A DNA stretch of 64,000 nt from Danxiaibacter flavus. GTDB taxonomy: Bacteria; Bacteroidota; Bacteroidia; Chitinophagales; Chitinophagaceae. The notes beneath the pieces are model-generated. The model was not told the origin of the DNA. It searched no databases and saw nothing but the letters and a program-made list of their open reading frames with translations. The translations under genes and the position numbers were made by a program. This document shows, piece by piece, positions 1 through 9,399 of this stretch (positions within the stretch are counted from its first letter, which is position 1; the number at the start of each line of letters is the position of its first letter). The stretch spans positions 37,682 through 101,681 of the forward strand of contig NZ_JAULBC010000013.1 of NCBI RefSeq assembly GCF_041060425.1. Reading direction: 5' to 3'.

Positions 1-1258
1 ATTCTTTTACGCCAGATCCCATTAATACATCAACAGGAGATGAAAGGAGATCCTGCAGTATGCCATAAGTGCTATCACGATCCATTCTATGCGCATAAAA
101 ACTTGCAGGTGTTGCACCGGTTATTTCGCCCGAAGTAATTAACCCCGAGGACATCTTTTTCTTTTGTGCATAGTCAGGAAGGAGTGGTAAGGCCCTACCT
201 GTTTTATCTACACCAATAAAACGGTTCTTTGTTTTTTTACCAGAAGCGTAAGCAGTTGCACCAGCCGCTGAATCAGTTATATAATCATCATCTGAACTTG
301 TTTTTGAAAAGCCGATGTTCAACATTTTGAAGATATTAAAGTTGCCGCCGTTAGCAGTGTAGCCAGCATAAAGCTGCGGCAAGCCTGTGCCGTCAGCGAT
401 CAATAAAATGATGTTTTTTGGTTTTGCACTCGTCCCGTCCGATTTATACGTCGGCTCATATGTTTTATAGAAGTCTTTATTAAGGAAACTGTTTGCTGGT
501 AACTTTTTCAAAAAAGAAGACAATTCAGCAATATGATCCGTGTTAATAAAATCAACTTTTAGCTCCATCAGTTTGTACCAGGCATTGACAACATCCGGCG
601 CGTTCCAGAAGCGGATGGGCTTGTGCATGCCATGTATCTTTTCTACCATTTTTTTTACAGCAGTTGCACCGGGTTCAGGAATTACTCCTTTTCCATTCCA
701 GGGTGTAAGATTTTTAAGATTACCGCTCACCAGCGCAACACGCTGCATGTTTTGCTCGCTATAGTTTTCGTAAATATCTCCATCAAACCATATATAGGAA
801 GGATACACTGTAAAATCTGCTGGCCTGTTGCCCGTAATTACCCAGCGAACTGTACCGGTTTGTAGCGCAGGATATTTTTCAATCAGCTCAACCAACTTCT
901 TTAATGTAGATACACCTTCCGTTTTTAAATCGATAAGCAATTGTAGTTTTAGCGTTGTGTCTGCATAAGGGTATCCATTATTTTTCTGCACACAAGATAA
1001 TACCGGCTTTATATAATATTCCTCCAGTGTGCGGTGCTGTTGCAATCCTTTCACGTCGTGAGATACAAGCAGTTCGCCTTCTTTTAAAAAGATGTCAGCT
1101 TCTATGGAACCAAAGCCCGCATTGTAAGCCAGCCAAAACGGTTCTTTTTGTTCATAATCGTTGTGAGAATGCGCATTGGAAACAGTGTAAGCAACGGGCT
1201 GTGCAACACTTAAGAAGCCCGAAAACATCAACAACAAAAAAATACAAATTCTTATCAT
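1..1258 (-). CDS. Secreted glycerophosphodiesterase-like / alkaline phosphatase fusion (C-terminus beyond window)
   Basis: This reading frame stays open to the left window edge, so 419 residues of a longer protein are seen. The start is the first Met before a signal peptide that ends near residues 19-20 (SVAQP). Residues 28-245 look like a glycerophosphodiester phosphodiesterase/PI-PLC-like barrel: HSHNDY at 30-35, the acidic pair in EAD at 53-55 and SHD at 66-68. From about residue 281 an alkaline phosphatase begins: metal Asp289 in LLIADGTG and the nucleophile motif TDSAAGATA with Ser330. It probably releases phosphate from phosphodiesters outside the cytoplasm. It lies downstream of, and in the same direction as, the SusC/SusD unit, separated by a 338-base repeat-bearing gap. 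Family assignment is firm; the substrate is inferred. Confidence 0.87.
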   Translation of the reverse strand, partial: MIRICIFLLLMFSGFLSVAQPVAYTVSNAHSHNDYEQKEPFWLAYNAGFGSIEADIFLKEGELLVSHDVKGLQQHRTLEEYYIKPVLSCVQKNNGYPYADTTLKLQLLIDLKTEGVSTLKKLVELIEKYPALQTGTVRWVITGNRPADFTVYPSYIWFDGDIYENYSEQNMQRVALVSGNLKNLTPWNGKGVIPEPGATAVKKMVEKIHGMHKPIRFWNAPDVVNAWYKLMELKVDFINTDHIAELSSFLKKLPANSFLNKDFYKTYEPTYKSDGTSAKPKNIILLIADGTGLPQLYAGYTANGGNFNIFKMLNIGFSKTSSDDDYITDSAAGATAYASGKKTKNRFIGVDKTGRALPLLPDYAQKKKMSSGLITSGEITGATPASFYAHRMDRDSTYGILQDLLSSPVDVLMGSGVKE

Positions 1259-1377
1259 TACTGTAATTTTTATCTACAAAAAAGTACCAGGAACGGGAAG
1301 ATAATTCCAGAACCTGGTACAGTCAGTTTATAGTTTATCACTCAAGGTCGTTTAGTTAAACACACATCATCAACTTT

Positions 1378-1512
1378 GGGAGATGTCTCCTGTCGTCGAC
1401 ATGACGATCCAGGCTTATCATAAGAACTAATCACAGCAGCACCAATAATAAGTATCAAATACCGTGAGAGTCTGCGCCCGCATCGTCACCTCGACGACAG
1501 GAGAGGTCTCCC
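1378..1512. repeat. Interspersed inverted repeat, REP-like, copy 1
   Basis: Arms at 1378-1408 and 1481-1512 are nearly complementary (about 27 of 31 positions); each carries a TCTCCTGTCGTCGA block, inverted in the second arm. The outer flanks extend the symmetry with CATCATCA-like bases on both sides. A related copy lies at 53041-53305. It fills the 338-base gap between susD and the phosphatase gene; no coding sequence is seen there. Similar motifs (CGTCACCTCGACGA followed by GAGGTCTC) resemble abundant interspersed repeats of Bacteroidota genomes, from memory only. Confidence 0.7.
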
Positions 1513-1596
1513 GAATATTGATCTGATGATGATTATTTGAGCCTTTACTATTGAATACTTCTAATTAAACGACATTGACTTCTCAATGGCAATATC

Positions 1597-3117
1597 CTAC
1601 CAACCGGCGTTTTGTGTTATAAGGCCTCCGCTATTATCAATTTCACTTTGCGGAACCGCCCATACATGGTGCACTTTAGGATTGAAATTTCTTGCTTCCC
1701 ATATCACTTTTCCATCAGCTCCATGCAGCGGTTTTGCGTAAGCAGCCTGGGCATCTCCCCAGCGAACAAGGTCACGATGACGATCTGACCATTCACCAGC
1801 CAGCTCTCTCCTTCGTTCGCTCTTAAGATCATTCATTGTAGCGCCTAAAAGTTTTGGATAATGATTTTCATCCGCACTGCCCCATGCTCTTTTGCGAATC
1901 ATATTTAATTCATTATCGGCATTCTTATTCTGCATCAATTCTGCTTCAGCTTTTATCAAAATGATCTCAGCATAACGGATCAGTGGCACATTAAGATCCG
2001 TGGTTGGATGATCGCCGTTCGGATTCAAATGAATACCGCCAGGATAACTAAATGGCTCCATGTACTTATTAAACTGGTAACCGGATGTACTGTTGCTGGA
2101 TGAATAAGTCATTGAATCACCAAAATAAACAAACTTATCACCGGGCTTAAGAATGGTTGCTTCTCTTCTTTTATCACCAGCTTCATATGCATTGTACAAT
2201 TCCTGTGTTGGCATATAATATCCCCAGCCATTGTATTTACCCCATCCTTTGTTTTCAAGCATACAACCGGGCAGAATACTTCCCCACAACGTATTGCTTA
2301 CTGCTGACCAGATGTATTCTTTAGACCAGTTATTGGCAATATAGAATACACTTTTAAAATCGGGCAGCAACGCATGTTTACCACTCTGGATAATTGAATC
2401 GGCATACTTCTCTGCATTCACATAATCTTTCCTGTACAGGTACATTTTAGAAAGATAAGCCCACGCTGCGGTCTTATGCGCCCTGCCATAATCATCTGTA
2501 CTCAATTGATCAAAATAAGGCAACAAGCTTGCAGCCATTTTTAAATCAGACTCAATATAAGCATAATTCTCATCCACATTCTTTGCACGCGGAATCATAT
2601 AGTTGGATGGATTCTGCCTGTCGATAATAGGCACGCCGGCCCTTTCATCACCATAATTAGCAGCCATTTGAAAATACATAAGACCGCTTAGAAAATATGC
2701 TTCGCCAATGATTCTTTTTTTGAGTGATTCATCCATGGAGATTCCAGGAACATTCCGGATAATGTCATTTGCACGCTTGATAACGATGTACCGCATTTTC
2801 CATTGAGGTTCTGTGTAAGAACCTCCAATATAAGATGAGTTAAAATTCTTCATGTTATCTGCCTGTGCTTTAACGCGACCAGTAACCATATCATCACTGG
2901 CGTTCATAAACCACATAAAGCCACGTCCATAAAATTCTTCGCCGTCGAACTGATCATACATGGCGTTGGTGGCTTTAACCGCATCGTCCTGCGTTTGCCA
3001 GAAGGTTGCAGATGTTGGCGATCCCTGCGGAACGATATCCAGTTTTTTGGCGCAGGATGTAAACGCTGCTATTGCAACGAGTGCGGTATATATGATTGAG
3101 TGTTTTTTCTTCAACAT
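1597..3117 (-). CDS. SusD/RagB family nutrient-binding outer membrane lipoprotein
   Basis: A 506-residue surface lipoprotein partner of the TonB-dependent receptor encoded just upstream. The N-terminus has a lipobox, with Cys22 in AFTSCAKK, followed by the SusD-like N-terminal region (VPQGSPTSATFWQT) and helical TPR-type segments. Near the C-terminus the segment ELAGEWSDRHRDLVRW is typical of the family. SusD proteins cap the SusC barrel and bind the substrate before TonB-driven import. The gene follows susC by 20 bases and is surely cotranscribed. The substrate is not readable from sequence; the downstream phosphodiesterase/phosphatase suggests a phosphorylated compound, which is inference. 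Confidence 0.93.
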   Translation of the reverse strand: MLKKKHSIIYTALVAIAAFTSCAKKLDIVPQGSPTSATFWQTQDDAVKATNAMYDQFDGEEFYGRGFMWFMNASDDMVTGRVKAQADNMKNFNSSYIGGSYTEPQWKMRYIVIKRANDIIRNVPGISMDESLKKRIIGEAYFLSGLMYFQMAANYGDERAGVPIIDRQNPSNYMIPRAKNVDENYAYIESDLKMAASLLPYFDQLSTDDYGRAHKTAAWAYLSKMYLYRKDYVNAEKYADSIIQSGKHALLPDFKSVFYIANNWSKEYIWSAVSNTLWGSILPGCMLENKGWGKYNGWGYYMPTQELYNAYEAGDKRREATILKPGDKFVYFGDSMTYSSSNSTSGYQFNKYMEPFSYPGGIHLNPNGDHPTTDLNVPLIRYAEIILIKAEAELMQNKNADNELNMIRKRAWGSADENHYPKLLGATMNDLKSERRRELAGEWSDRHRDLVRWGDAQAAYAKPLHGADGKVIWEARNFNPKVHHVWAVPQSEIDNSGGLITQNAGW

Positions 3118-3137
3118 TGTCTTAGTGTTTTAGCTGA

Positions 3138-6100
3138 TCAGAGATTTATATTTAAACCGATAAAAATGGAACGGGCCTGTGGGTACCTGCCCTTATCAAT
3201 TCCATATTGATCAAGTCCTACTTCCGGATCAAAACCGGAGTAATTTGTAAATGTTACCAGGTTGTTGGCTGTTACATAAAGACGAACCGTATTCAGGCCT
3301 GCTTTCTTTGTGAGTTGGGCAGGAAGCGTATAACCCAATGTAAGGTTCTTGATACGCATGTAAGAGCCATTCTCGATGTACCAGCTTGAAGTAGTTCCGA
3401 AATCACCATTCGGGTCAGACAATGAAACACGCGGGATATCGGCGTTTGGATTCTGTGGTGTCCATGCATTCTTTACAGAATTCAGCAGGTTAAATCCTTG
3501 TTGCACACTTGCGCTCTGACCAAGGAACTTCAACGCATTAAAGATTTTATTGCCCTGTACGCCCTGCAGGAACATATTCAGATCAAATCCTTTATAGCTA
3601 AGGTTAAAGCTAAAGCCGTAAGAAAATGACGGATATGCGCTTCCCATAAACTGGCGGTCGTTATTATCAATTTTCCCGTCACCATTCACATCTTTAAACT
3701 TCATGTTTCCCGGAACTGCGTTGGGTTGAATTTTACTACCATCTTTTCCAACGTAGCTGTCTATTTCCTGTTGAGTTTTAAATAAACCTGCTGCAGGGAC
3801 AACATAATATGCATACAGCGGCTGACCTTCTGCAACGCGGCCCGGCGTTAATACACCTCTCACGTCGCCACCGGAGGCAAAGCTTGAAAACTCATCCAGC
3901 GAAAGCACTTTGTTTTTTATGCTGGAAAGATTCGCATTAACGGAGTATTGCAATCCACCCCTTGTTACATTCTGGTATCCAAGGCTCAGTTCTACGCCAC
4001 GATCTTCTGCACTACCAACATTCTTCCACATTACCTGGGATACACCTGCTGTTCCAGGCAATGACACAGGCAACAACATGTCTTCTGTTTTCTTAATAAA
4101 ATAATCTGCCGCAACTGTAAAATGACTATTGAAGAATGCCGCATCCAGGCCAATATTAGTCTGACGGGATTGCGCCCATTTTAAGTCAGGATTTGAAATA
4201 GCGTCTTCCGCGTATCCATAGGCTCCTACAGGCGTTTGGCCAATGTAAGCTGTTGTTGCAGCAAGCGGCACATTAAATGCATTGGAAGGCAATGAACCAA
4301 GGTTACCCAGTATACCATAACTGCCGCGCAATTTCAGATCGCTTAGCCAAAGGCTTCTTTGCAGAAAATCTTCTTCTTTAATCCTCCATCCGGCAGTTAC
4401 GGCAGGATACCACTGCCAGCGGTTCTGGCTCGGGATCTTTGAAGTTCCGTCGCGACGAATGCTTGCAGTTACCATATATTTGTTTCTGAAGTCGTATGCA
4501 ATTCTTCCTGCATAAGAAAGCAATGATTCCTGCCATCTCCCGCTTGACGGTTTATTAGGGAATTCTGTGGCGTTGCCCAGGTAAAGCAGATCTTCTCTTT
4601 CATCGGGAAGATTTTGTCCCTGAACTGCAAATGAATTGTTCACATTTTCCTGGTAAGCATAGATGAAGTTAGCCGAAAGATTATGCGACCTGCCAAAGCG
4701 ATGCGTGTAAGTCAGGATTTGTTCTGCCAACAGGTCTTTCCAATTTCCGGAAGAATAATCCAGGTAGTTGTTATAAAATTTCTTACCACTCTCTAATATT
4801 CGTGGCTGAAAATTCTTGGAGAAATTATTGCCATATGTGTAAGAGAAATTTGAACGGAATGTAAGTCCTTTTGCAATATTTATTTCTGCATAAGGATTGA
4901 AATATAAAGTATTGACCGGGTTGGTGTAATCATTGCGCATCAGCAACGCTACCGGGTTTAACACATCACCATAAGAACCTGCATACTGTTCCGGAACACC
5001 ACTGTAGGCACCTGTTGATGTATAAGGAGCTACGTTAGAAGGATATGCAATCGCCATAAGAATAGCGCCGCTGGCAGTGCTCGTAGTGTTTGCTCCGCGT
5101 CCGCCGGTTACTGTATAAGAAAGGTTCTCTCCTATCTTCAACCATTTTTTTACCTGGTAATCGGTGTTCAGGCGAAGAATGGCGCGCTGGCTGCGTGTGT
5201 TCAGCAGAATGCCCTGGTTATCGCGGTATCCGAAAGAAAGATAGTGCGTTGATTTTTCGTTGCCACCACTCAGACTAACATTGTATTCCTGAATAGTACC
5301 CTTACGGAAAACATCATCCATCCAGTCCGTTTGTGTAATGTGACCTTCAGGATAAACAGAAGCATCAAACGCCGGATCCCTTTGTCTGCCGGCATTATCA
5401 GCAGCCAGGTTCATTGTCTCGGCATAGTCATTTGCGTTTAATGAATGTAATTTTCTCCACGCTTCCTGGGTTCCATACTTGGCGTCTGCATTAACAGTAC
5501 TGGCACCACTTTTTCCTTTTTTAGTAGTAACAAGTATAACGCCGCCGGAAGCTCTTGCACCGTAAATTGCAGCAGCAGCATCTTTCAACACGGACATAGA
5601 TTCAATATCATTCGGGTTTACAAGCGGTGCGCCGGAATAGAATGCAACGCCATCTACTACCCACAAAGCTTGTTCACCATTAATGCCACCAAGACCACGA
5701 ACATTTACGCTTGGTCCAACAGTTGGATCTCCACCATTATTTTGTACATATACGCCGGCAACTTTACCCTGCAATATTTCAACAGGATTGTTTACAGAAC
5801 GTGAGCTTACTTTATCCAGCAACACTTTACTTACCGCACCGGTTACTTTTGTGCGCTGTTGTGTACCATATCCCACAACCACAACACTGTCCAATTGCGC
5901 CACAGACCTGAGCATCACTATTACGTTTGGCGCGCCGGCTTTTACCATTACGTTTTTTGTCTGGTACCCAACCAGCATAACGGTTACCAGGGTTTCGGGC
6001 TCATCGCTTTCAATCGAAAAGAGTCCCTTTTCGCTGGTAACAGTACCATTGCCAGAACCCTTAATAAAAACGCTTGCATTTTGCAACGGACCGTTTTCAT

Positions 6101-6548
6101 CCATTACGGTGCCTTCTATGATTTGCTTTTGTACCTGGTAAGAAGCATTGCTAACTGTAAATCCGGAATGCAGACCAGCTTCCGGAGACCCGGCGTGCGT
6201 CTTCTCGTAAATAACAATTGTGTTGGATTGGGTTTCGTAGGTAAGGTTTGTTTGTTGCAATACTCTCTTCAACAAGTCCTCTACCGTAATGCTTTTCTTT
6301 TCTCTAAGCGTCACGGTATATTTTTTTATCTCATTTACATCATAAGCCAGCTTAACCTGTGTAGATGCAACTATTTGCGTAAGTAGCTTTTCCAGTGGCT
6401 GCTTTTCCGCCTCGATACTTATATTGGTCTGGAGCGGATCCTTCTTCTGTGCAAGAACGGCTGAGGGGGTGACTGCCGTTACACAAAAGACAATACCCAG
6501 CCCGGAAAGCAAACGCGTTGCTTTCACAGTGATGAAAGATTTTTTCAT
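3138..6548 (-). CDS. SusC/RagA TonB-dependent receptor with STN signalling domain
   Basis: A 1136-residue outer membrane receptor. After a signal peptide (ending near AVLAQKKD) come an STN domain (about residues 40-115), a carboxypeptidase-like beta-sandwich repeat (about 140-215), a plug containing VVVVGYGTQQRTKVTGA, and a 22-strand barrel. The STN domain is what lets FecA-type receptors pass a signal to a FecR anti-sigma factor, and a FecR gene ends 17 bases upstream. The protein therefore probably both imports its ligand with SusD and switches on the ECF sigma factor of the same operon. No frameshift or truncation is seen. The ligand is unknown. Confidence 0.95.
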   Translation of the reverse strand: MKKSFITVKATRLLSGLGIVFCVTAVTPSAVLAQKKDPLQTNISIEAEKQPLEKLLTQIVASTQVKLAYDVNEIKKYTVTLREKKSITVEDLLKRVLQQTNLTYETQSNTIVIYEKTHAGSPEAGLHSGFTVSNASYQVQKQIIEGTVMDENGPLQNASVFIKGSGNGTVTSEKGLFSIESDEPETLVTVMLVGYQTKNVMVKAGAPNVIVMLRSVAQLDSVVVVGYGTQQRTKVTGAVSKVLLDKVSSRSVNNPVEILQGKVAGVYVQNNGGDPTVGPSVNVRGLGGINGEQALWVVDGVAFYSGAPLVNPNDIESMSVLKDAAAAIYGARASGGVILVTTKKGKSGASTVNADAKYGTQEAWRKLHSLNANDYAETMNLAADNAGRQRDPAFDASVYPEGHITQTDWMDDVFRKGTIQEYNVSLSGGNEKSTHYLSFGYRDNQGILLNTRSQRAILRLNTDYQVKKWLKIGENLSYTVTGGRGANTTSTASGAILMAIAYPSNVAPYTSTGAYSGVPEQYAGSYGDVLNPVALLMRNDYTNPVNTLYFNPYAEINIAKGLTFRSNFSYTYGNNFSKNFQPRILESGKKFYNNYLDYSSGNWKDLLAEQILTYTHRFGRSHNLSANFIYAYQENVNNSFAVQGQNLPDEREDLLYLGNATEFPNKPSSGRWQESLLSYAGRIAYDFRNKYMVTASIRRDGTSKIPSQNRWQWYPAVTAGWRIKEEDFLQRSLWLSDLKLRGSYGILGNLGSLPSNAFNVPLAATTAYIGQTPVGAYGYAEDAISNPDLKWAQSRQTNIGLDAAFFNSHFTVAADYFIKKTEDMLLPVSLPGTAGVSQVMWKNVGSAEDRGVELSLGYQNVTRGGLQYSVNANLSSIKNKVLSLDEFSSFASGGDVRGVLTPGRVAEGQPLYAYYVVPAAGLFKTQQEIDSYVGKDGSKIQPNAVPGNMKFKDVNGDGKIDNNDRQFMGSAYPSFSYGFSFNLSYKGFDLNMFLQGVQGNKIFNALKFLGQSASVQQGFNLLNSVKNAWTPQNPNADIPRVSLSDPNGDFGTTSSWYIENGSYMRIKNLTLGYTLPAQLTKKAGLNTVRLYVTANNLVTFTNYSGFDPEVGLDQYGIDKGRYPQARSIFIGLNINL

Positions 6549-6565
6549 GCTGTTATGTATTTGGG

Positions 6566-7510
6566 TTACTGAATAATTACTGTATTATTTTGGAGAATAA
6601 ATCGAACGTTATTTTTTGCACCTAGTAAATTCAATATATCAATCACCTTTTCTATGGTGATATTTTTGTCAACCTGAAGATGATATTCGCCTGCATAGCC
6701 CTCCTTCCTGTTCTCAACATTTACAGAGAAATGATTTTGCAGCCAGTCTGCCACTTCATTTACAGATACATTTTGTAAAAGAATTTCTCCGTTGATCCAC
6801 CCGTTTGCTTCAAGCGATAAAGAAGAATCAATTCTTACTTTGTTATTTGCCGAAGCGTAACGCAGCCGTTGACCAGGAAGAATAAAGCCCAACGTATCGG
6901 CCTGTTTGCTGACCAGCACTTTACCGGTCACTACAGACACTTTAACATCGCCTGCAATCATTTTTTTCACAGAGAAAGATGTGCCTTTTACCACGGTATG
7001 TACATCGTTTGTAATGACTGTAAATGGATGGGCCGCATCTTTTTTAACTTCAAAAAACACCTCTCCCTCTTTTATCTCCAGGCTGCGGTTATTTTCAAAA
7101 TTTGAAGCATAGATCACCTGTGTATTTTCGTTCAGCCAGATAGTACTTCCGTCAGGCAAAATTTCTTTACTAACGTGCCCTGCACTTGTGTTAAGAGCAA
7201 TCATCTTTTTATTGACGGAAGAAAAATAGTATATGCCTGCAACCACACACAAAAGGCTGGCGGCAACAGAAAGATAACGCCACCACTTGATCCTTTTTAC
7301 CGGAACATCTGTTGCAGGTATAGTATTCGAAAAAATTTCATCCCGCACTTTTTTCTTATCCTCCTCATCAATGAACTTGTAATCATCTCCGCCAGCGGCC
7401 TTTGCATCCAGCCAATTATGCAGTAATGCCAGTTCATCTTCTGAACATTCATTGTGCGCATACTTGTTCAGCAGCGACTGTATATACTCATCACTATTCA
7501 AATTATCCAT
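6566..7510 (-). CDS. FecR family anti-sigma factor
   Basis: 314 residues. The cytoplasmic N-terminal part (to about residue 85) should bind the sigma factor; one membrane span follows (about 87-107, beginning WWRYLSVAASLL); the periplasmic part carries the FecR domain (around EILPDGSTIWLNENTQ and NRSLEIKEGEVFFEV) and a C-terminal STN-binding-like region. In the FecR/FecA model this protein receives the ligand signal from the receptor's STN domain and releases or activates the sigma factor. It lies between the sigma gene (50-base gap) and susC (17-base gap), the standard order. Confidence is high for family, moderate for the signalling direction. Confidence 0.94.
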   Translation of the reverse strand: MDNLNSDEYIQSLLNKYAHNECSEDELALLHNWLDAKAAGGDDYKFIDEEDKKKVRDEIFSNTIPATDVPVKRIKWWRYLSVAASLLCVVAGIYYFSSVNKKMIALNTSAGHVSKEILPDGSTIWLNENTQVIYASNFENNRSLEIKEGEVFFEVKKDAAHPFTVITNDVHTVVKGTSFSVKKMIAGDVKVSVVTGKVLVSKQADTLGFILPGQRLRYASANNKVRIDSSLSLEANGWINGEILLQNVSVNEVADWLQNHFSVNVENRKEGYAGEYHLQVDKNITIEKVIDILNLLGAKNNVRFILQNNTVIIQ

Positions 7511-7560
7511 GCTTTATAATGTGAAAGACAAAAAATCAGTAGAGGTTAACTATTCGCGGG

Positions 7561-8160
7561 CTAGTTTTTTTTGAAAAGCGTAAAAATAATTCCTGCCCAG
7601 ATAATAATATCATCGGCCTTGCTCAAACTGGCCTTCATTTTTTTTGAAGCAACATTTAATTGGTTCCGTATGGTTTGAGGAGAATTTCCTGTGTAATTAG
7701 CAATCTCATCAATATTTAATTCTTCAAAATGATACATGCTGTATACCTGTTGCATTTTCTCCGGAAGCTGTGCAACTTTTGAGCGCAGTACCTTTTCGGC
7801 ATCTTTTGTATGAAGAATATCGGCGGCTGAGTTGGCTGCAGCAATTTGTTCTGCCTCGTTAATAACAGTTAGCGACATTTTTTTCTTTGCGAAATGATTC
7901 AGTAACCTGTTCTTGAGCGCAACAAAAAGATAGGCAGAAACAGCCTGAACCTCAGGAAGGTTTTCACGCTTGTTCCATAGATACACAAACAGTTCCTGAA
8001 CGACTTCCTGGGCGTCTTCCCTGTTTTTGAGCGTACGGTAAGCATATTGGAAAAGGTCCTCCCAATAGCCATCAAACAGCTCGGTAAACGAGCGCTGATC
8101 GCCTTGTTTTATTTTCTCCCAGCAGCATATTTCCTGGTCCAATTTCATATAAGCATGCAA
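7561..8160 (-). CDS. ECF RNA polymerase sigma factor (Bacteroidota FecI-like)
   Basis: 199 residues with sigma70 region 2 (about 25-95; YAYRTLKNREDAQEVVQELF) and region 4 (about 130-190; NIDEIANYTGNSPQTIRNQL), linked by a short spacer as usual for ECF factors. It heads the operon with fecR, susC and susD. It likely redirects RNA polymerase to this operon when the FecR/receptor pair senses ligand. The C-terminus ends in a hydrophobic stretch (IIIWAGIIFTLF), common in this Bacteroidota subgroup. The 179-base gap to the divergent asnA gene must hold its promoter; I saw no convincing TAnnTTTG element there. Confidence 0.94.
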   Translation of the reverse strand: MHAYMKLDQEICCWEKIKQGDQRSFTELFDGYWEDLFQYAYRTLKNREDAQEVVQELFVYLWNKRENLPEVQAVSAYLFVALKNRLLNHFAKKKMSLTVINEAEQIAAANSAADILHTKDAEKVLRSKVAQLPEKMQQVYSMYHFEELNIDEIANYTGNSPQTIRNQLNVASKKMKASLSKADDIIIWAGIIFTLFKKN

Positions 8161-8339
8161 TATAATGGTACGTTTTACAAAGGAAAGGTTAGCTCAAATT
8201 AAGAAATTATTAATAACAAAATCGTTTGAGCACGCAGATATTCATGCATCCGATTACATTGTTGAGTTTTAAGGGCTCTTTGATTACTATACTTTTTTTG
8301 TAGGTTTACACCCATTTTTAATGACCTTATTTAGCCACT

Positions 8340-9386
8340 ATGTTCACAAAAGGACTTTATTTACCGGACAATTATCATTCAGCATTGAACCTGATAGAGA
8401 CCGAAATCGCTATTAAATTCGTAAAAGATCATTTTGAACACGAGCTCGCCAAAGAACTGTATCTGACACGTGTTTCAGCACCTTTATTTGTATTGGAAAG
8501 CAGCGGCTACAATGATGATTTAAATGGTGTTGAGCGTCCTGCTTCATTTCCTGTTAAAGACCTGAATGATACCAAAGCGCTTGTTGTGCACTCGCTGGCT
8601 AAATGGAAAAGAGCCGCTTTGAAAGACTATGGTTTTGCTCCAAACACCGGATTATATACGGACATGAATGCGATACGTGGCGATGAAGAAATGGACAACA
8701 CGCATTCCATTTATGTAGATCAATGGGATTGGGAAAAAATTATCAGGCCTGAAGAAAGGAACATTGCAAAACTGAAGAATATTGTTGAACGCATTTATAA
8801 AGTGCTACGTAATATGGAGAAGGAAGTATTGGAAAGATTTCCTGTACTTGGTGACGCAATCCTTCCTGAAAATATCACTTTTATACATGCGGAAGAGTTA
8901 CTTCAACGTTACCCTAATGATACGCCTAAAATGCGTGAGAATAAAATTGCAGAAGAATACGGCGCTGTCTTCATCATAGGCATTGGCAACAAACTATCAA
9001 ACGATGAAGCACACGATTCCCGTGCCCCGGATTATGATGACTGGACCACTGTTGCAGACAACAATCTTCCCGGATTAAACGGCGATATTATTCTTTATTA
9101 TCCTGTATTAAAATGTGCATTGGAAGTTTCTTCAATGGGCATCCGCGTTAATGAAGATGCCCTTGAAAGGCAGCTTACGATAACCAATACTACTGACAGA
9201 AAAAGATTCACCTGGCATCAGCGCTTACTTGGCGGTGAACTTCCGCAAACAATTGGCGGAGGAATCGGCCAATCAAGAATTTGTATGTTCTTCCTCAGAA
9301 AAGCCCACGTCGGCGAAGTACAAAGCAGCATTTGGAGTGAAGAAATGCGAGGTGCGTGTAAGGCAGCCGGCGTACAGTTGCTTTAA
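8340..9386 (+). CDS. asnA: Aspartate-ammonia ligase (asparagine synthetase A)
   Basis: 348 residues, close to the usual 330-350. AsnA is a cytoplasmic ATP-dependent enzyme that makes asparagine from aspartate and ammonia, with a class II aminoacyl-tRNA synthetase-like fold. Conserved blocks include RVSAPLFV, ERPASFPV, HSLAKWKR, IYVDQWDWEK and the C-terminal GGGIGQSRICMFFLRK (motif 3 region with the ATP-binding Arg). Monocistronic: the divergent sigma gene is upstream, and downstream there is a 14-base-pair terminator stem shared with the convergent tlpA-like gene. It forms a functional contrast to the asparagine-degrading genes at 13.9-19.2 kb. Confidence 0.97.
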   Translation: MFTKGLYLPDNYHSALNLIETEIAIKFVKDHFEHELAKELYLTRVSAPLFVLESSGYNDDLNGVERPASFPVKDLNDTKALVVHSLAKWKRAALKDYGFAPNTGLYTDMNAIRGDEEMDNTHSIYVDQWDWEKIIRPEERNIAKLKNIVERIYKVLRNMEKEVLERFPVLGDAILPENITFIHAEELLQRYPNDTPKMRENKIAEEYGAVFIIGIGNKLSNDEAHDSRAPDYDDWTTVADNNLPGLNGDIILYYPVLKCALEVSSMGIRVNEDALERQLTITNTTDRKRFTWHQRLLGGELPQTIGGGIGQSRICMFFLRKAHVGEVQSSIWSEEMRGACKAAGVQLL

Positions 9387-9399
9387 TTAATTGATAATG

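Noticed and set aside
540..1266. Several plus-strand frames at the left end
   Set aside because: They are antisense to the phosphodiesterase/phosphatase gene, whose motifs are unmistakable on the minus strand.
5683..6386. Long plus-strand frames of 152 and 175 codons
   Set aside because: They lie opposite the plug and STN region of the SusC gene and have no coherent domain.
8250..8339. Promoter of asnA at TATACTTTTTTTG
   Set aside because: The box does not fit TAnnTTTG and no TTTG lies at the right distance, so I did not list it.
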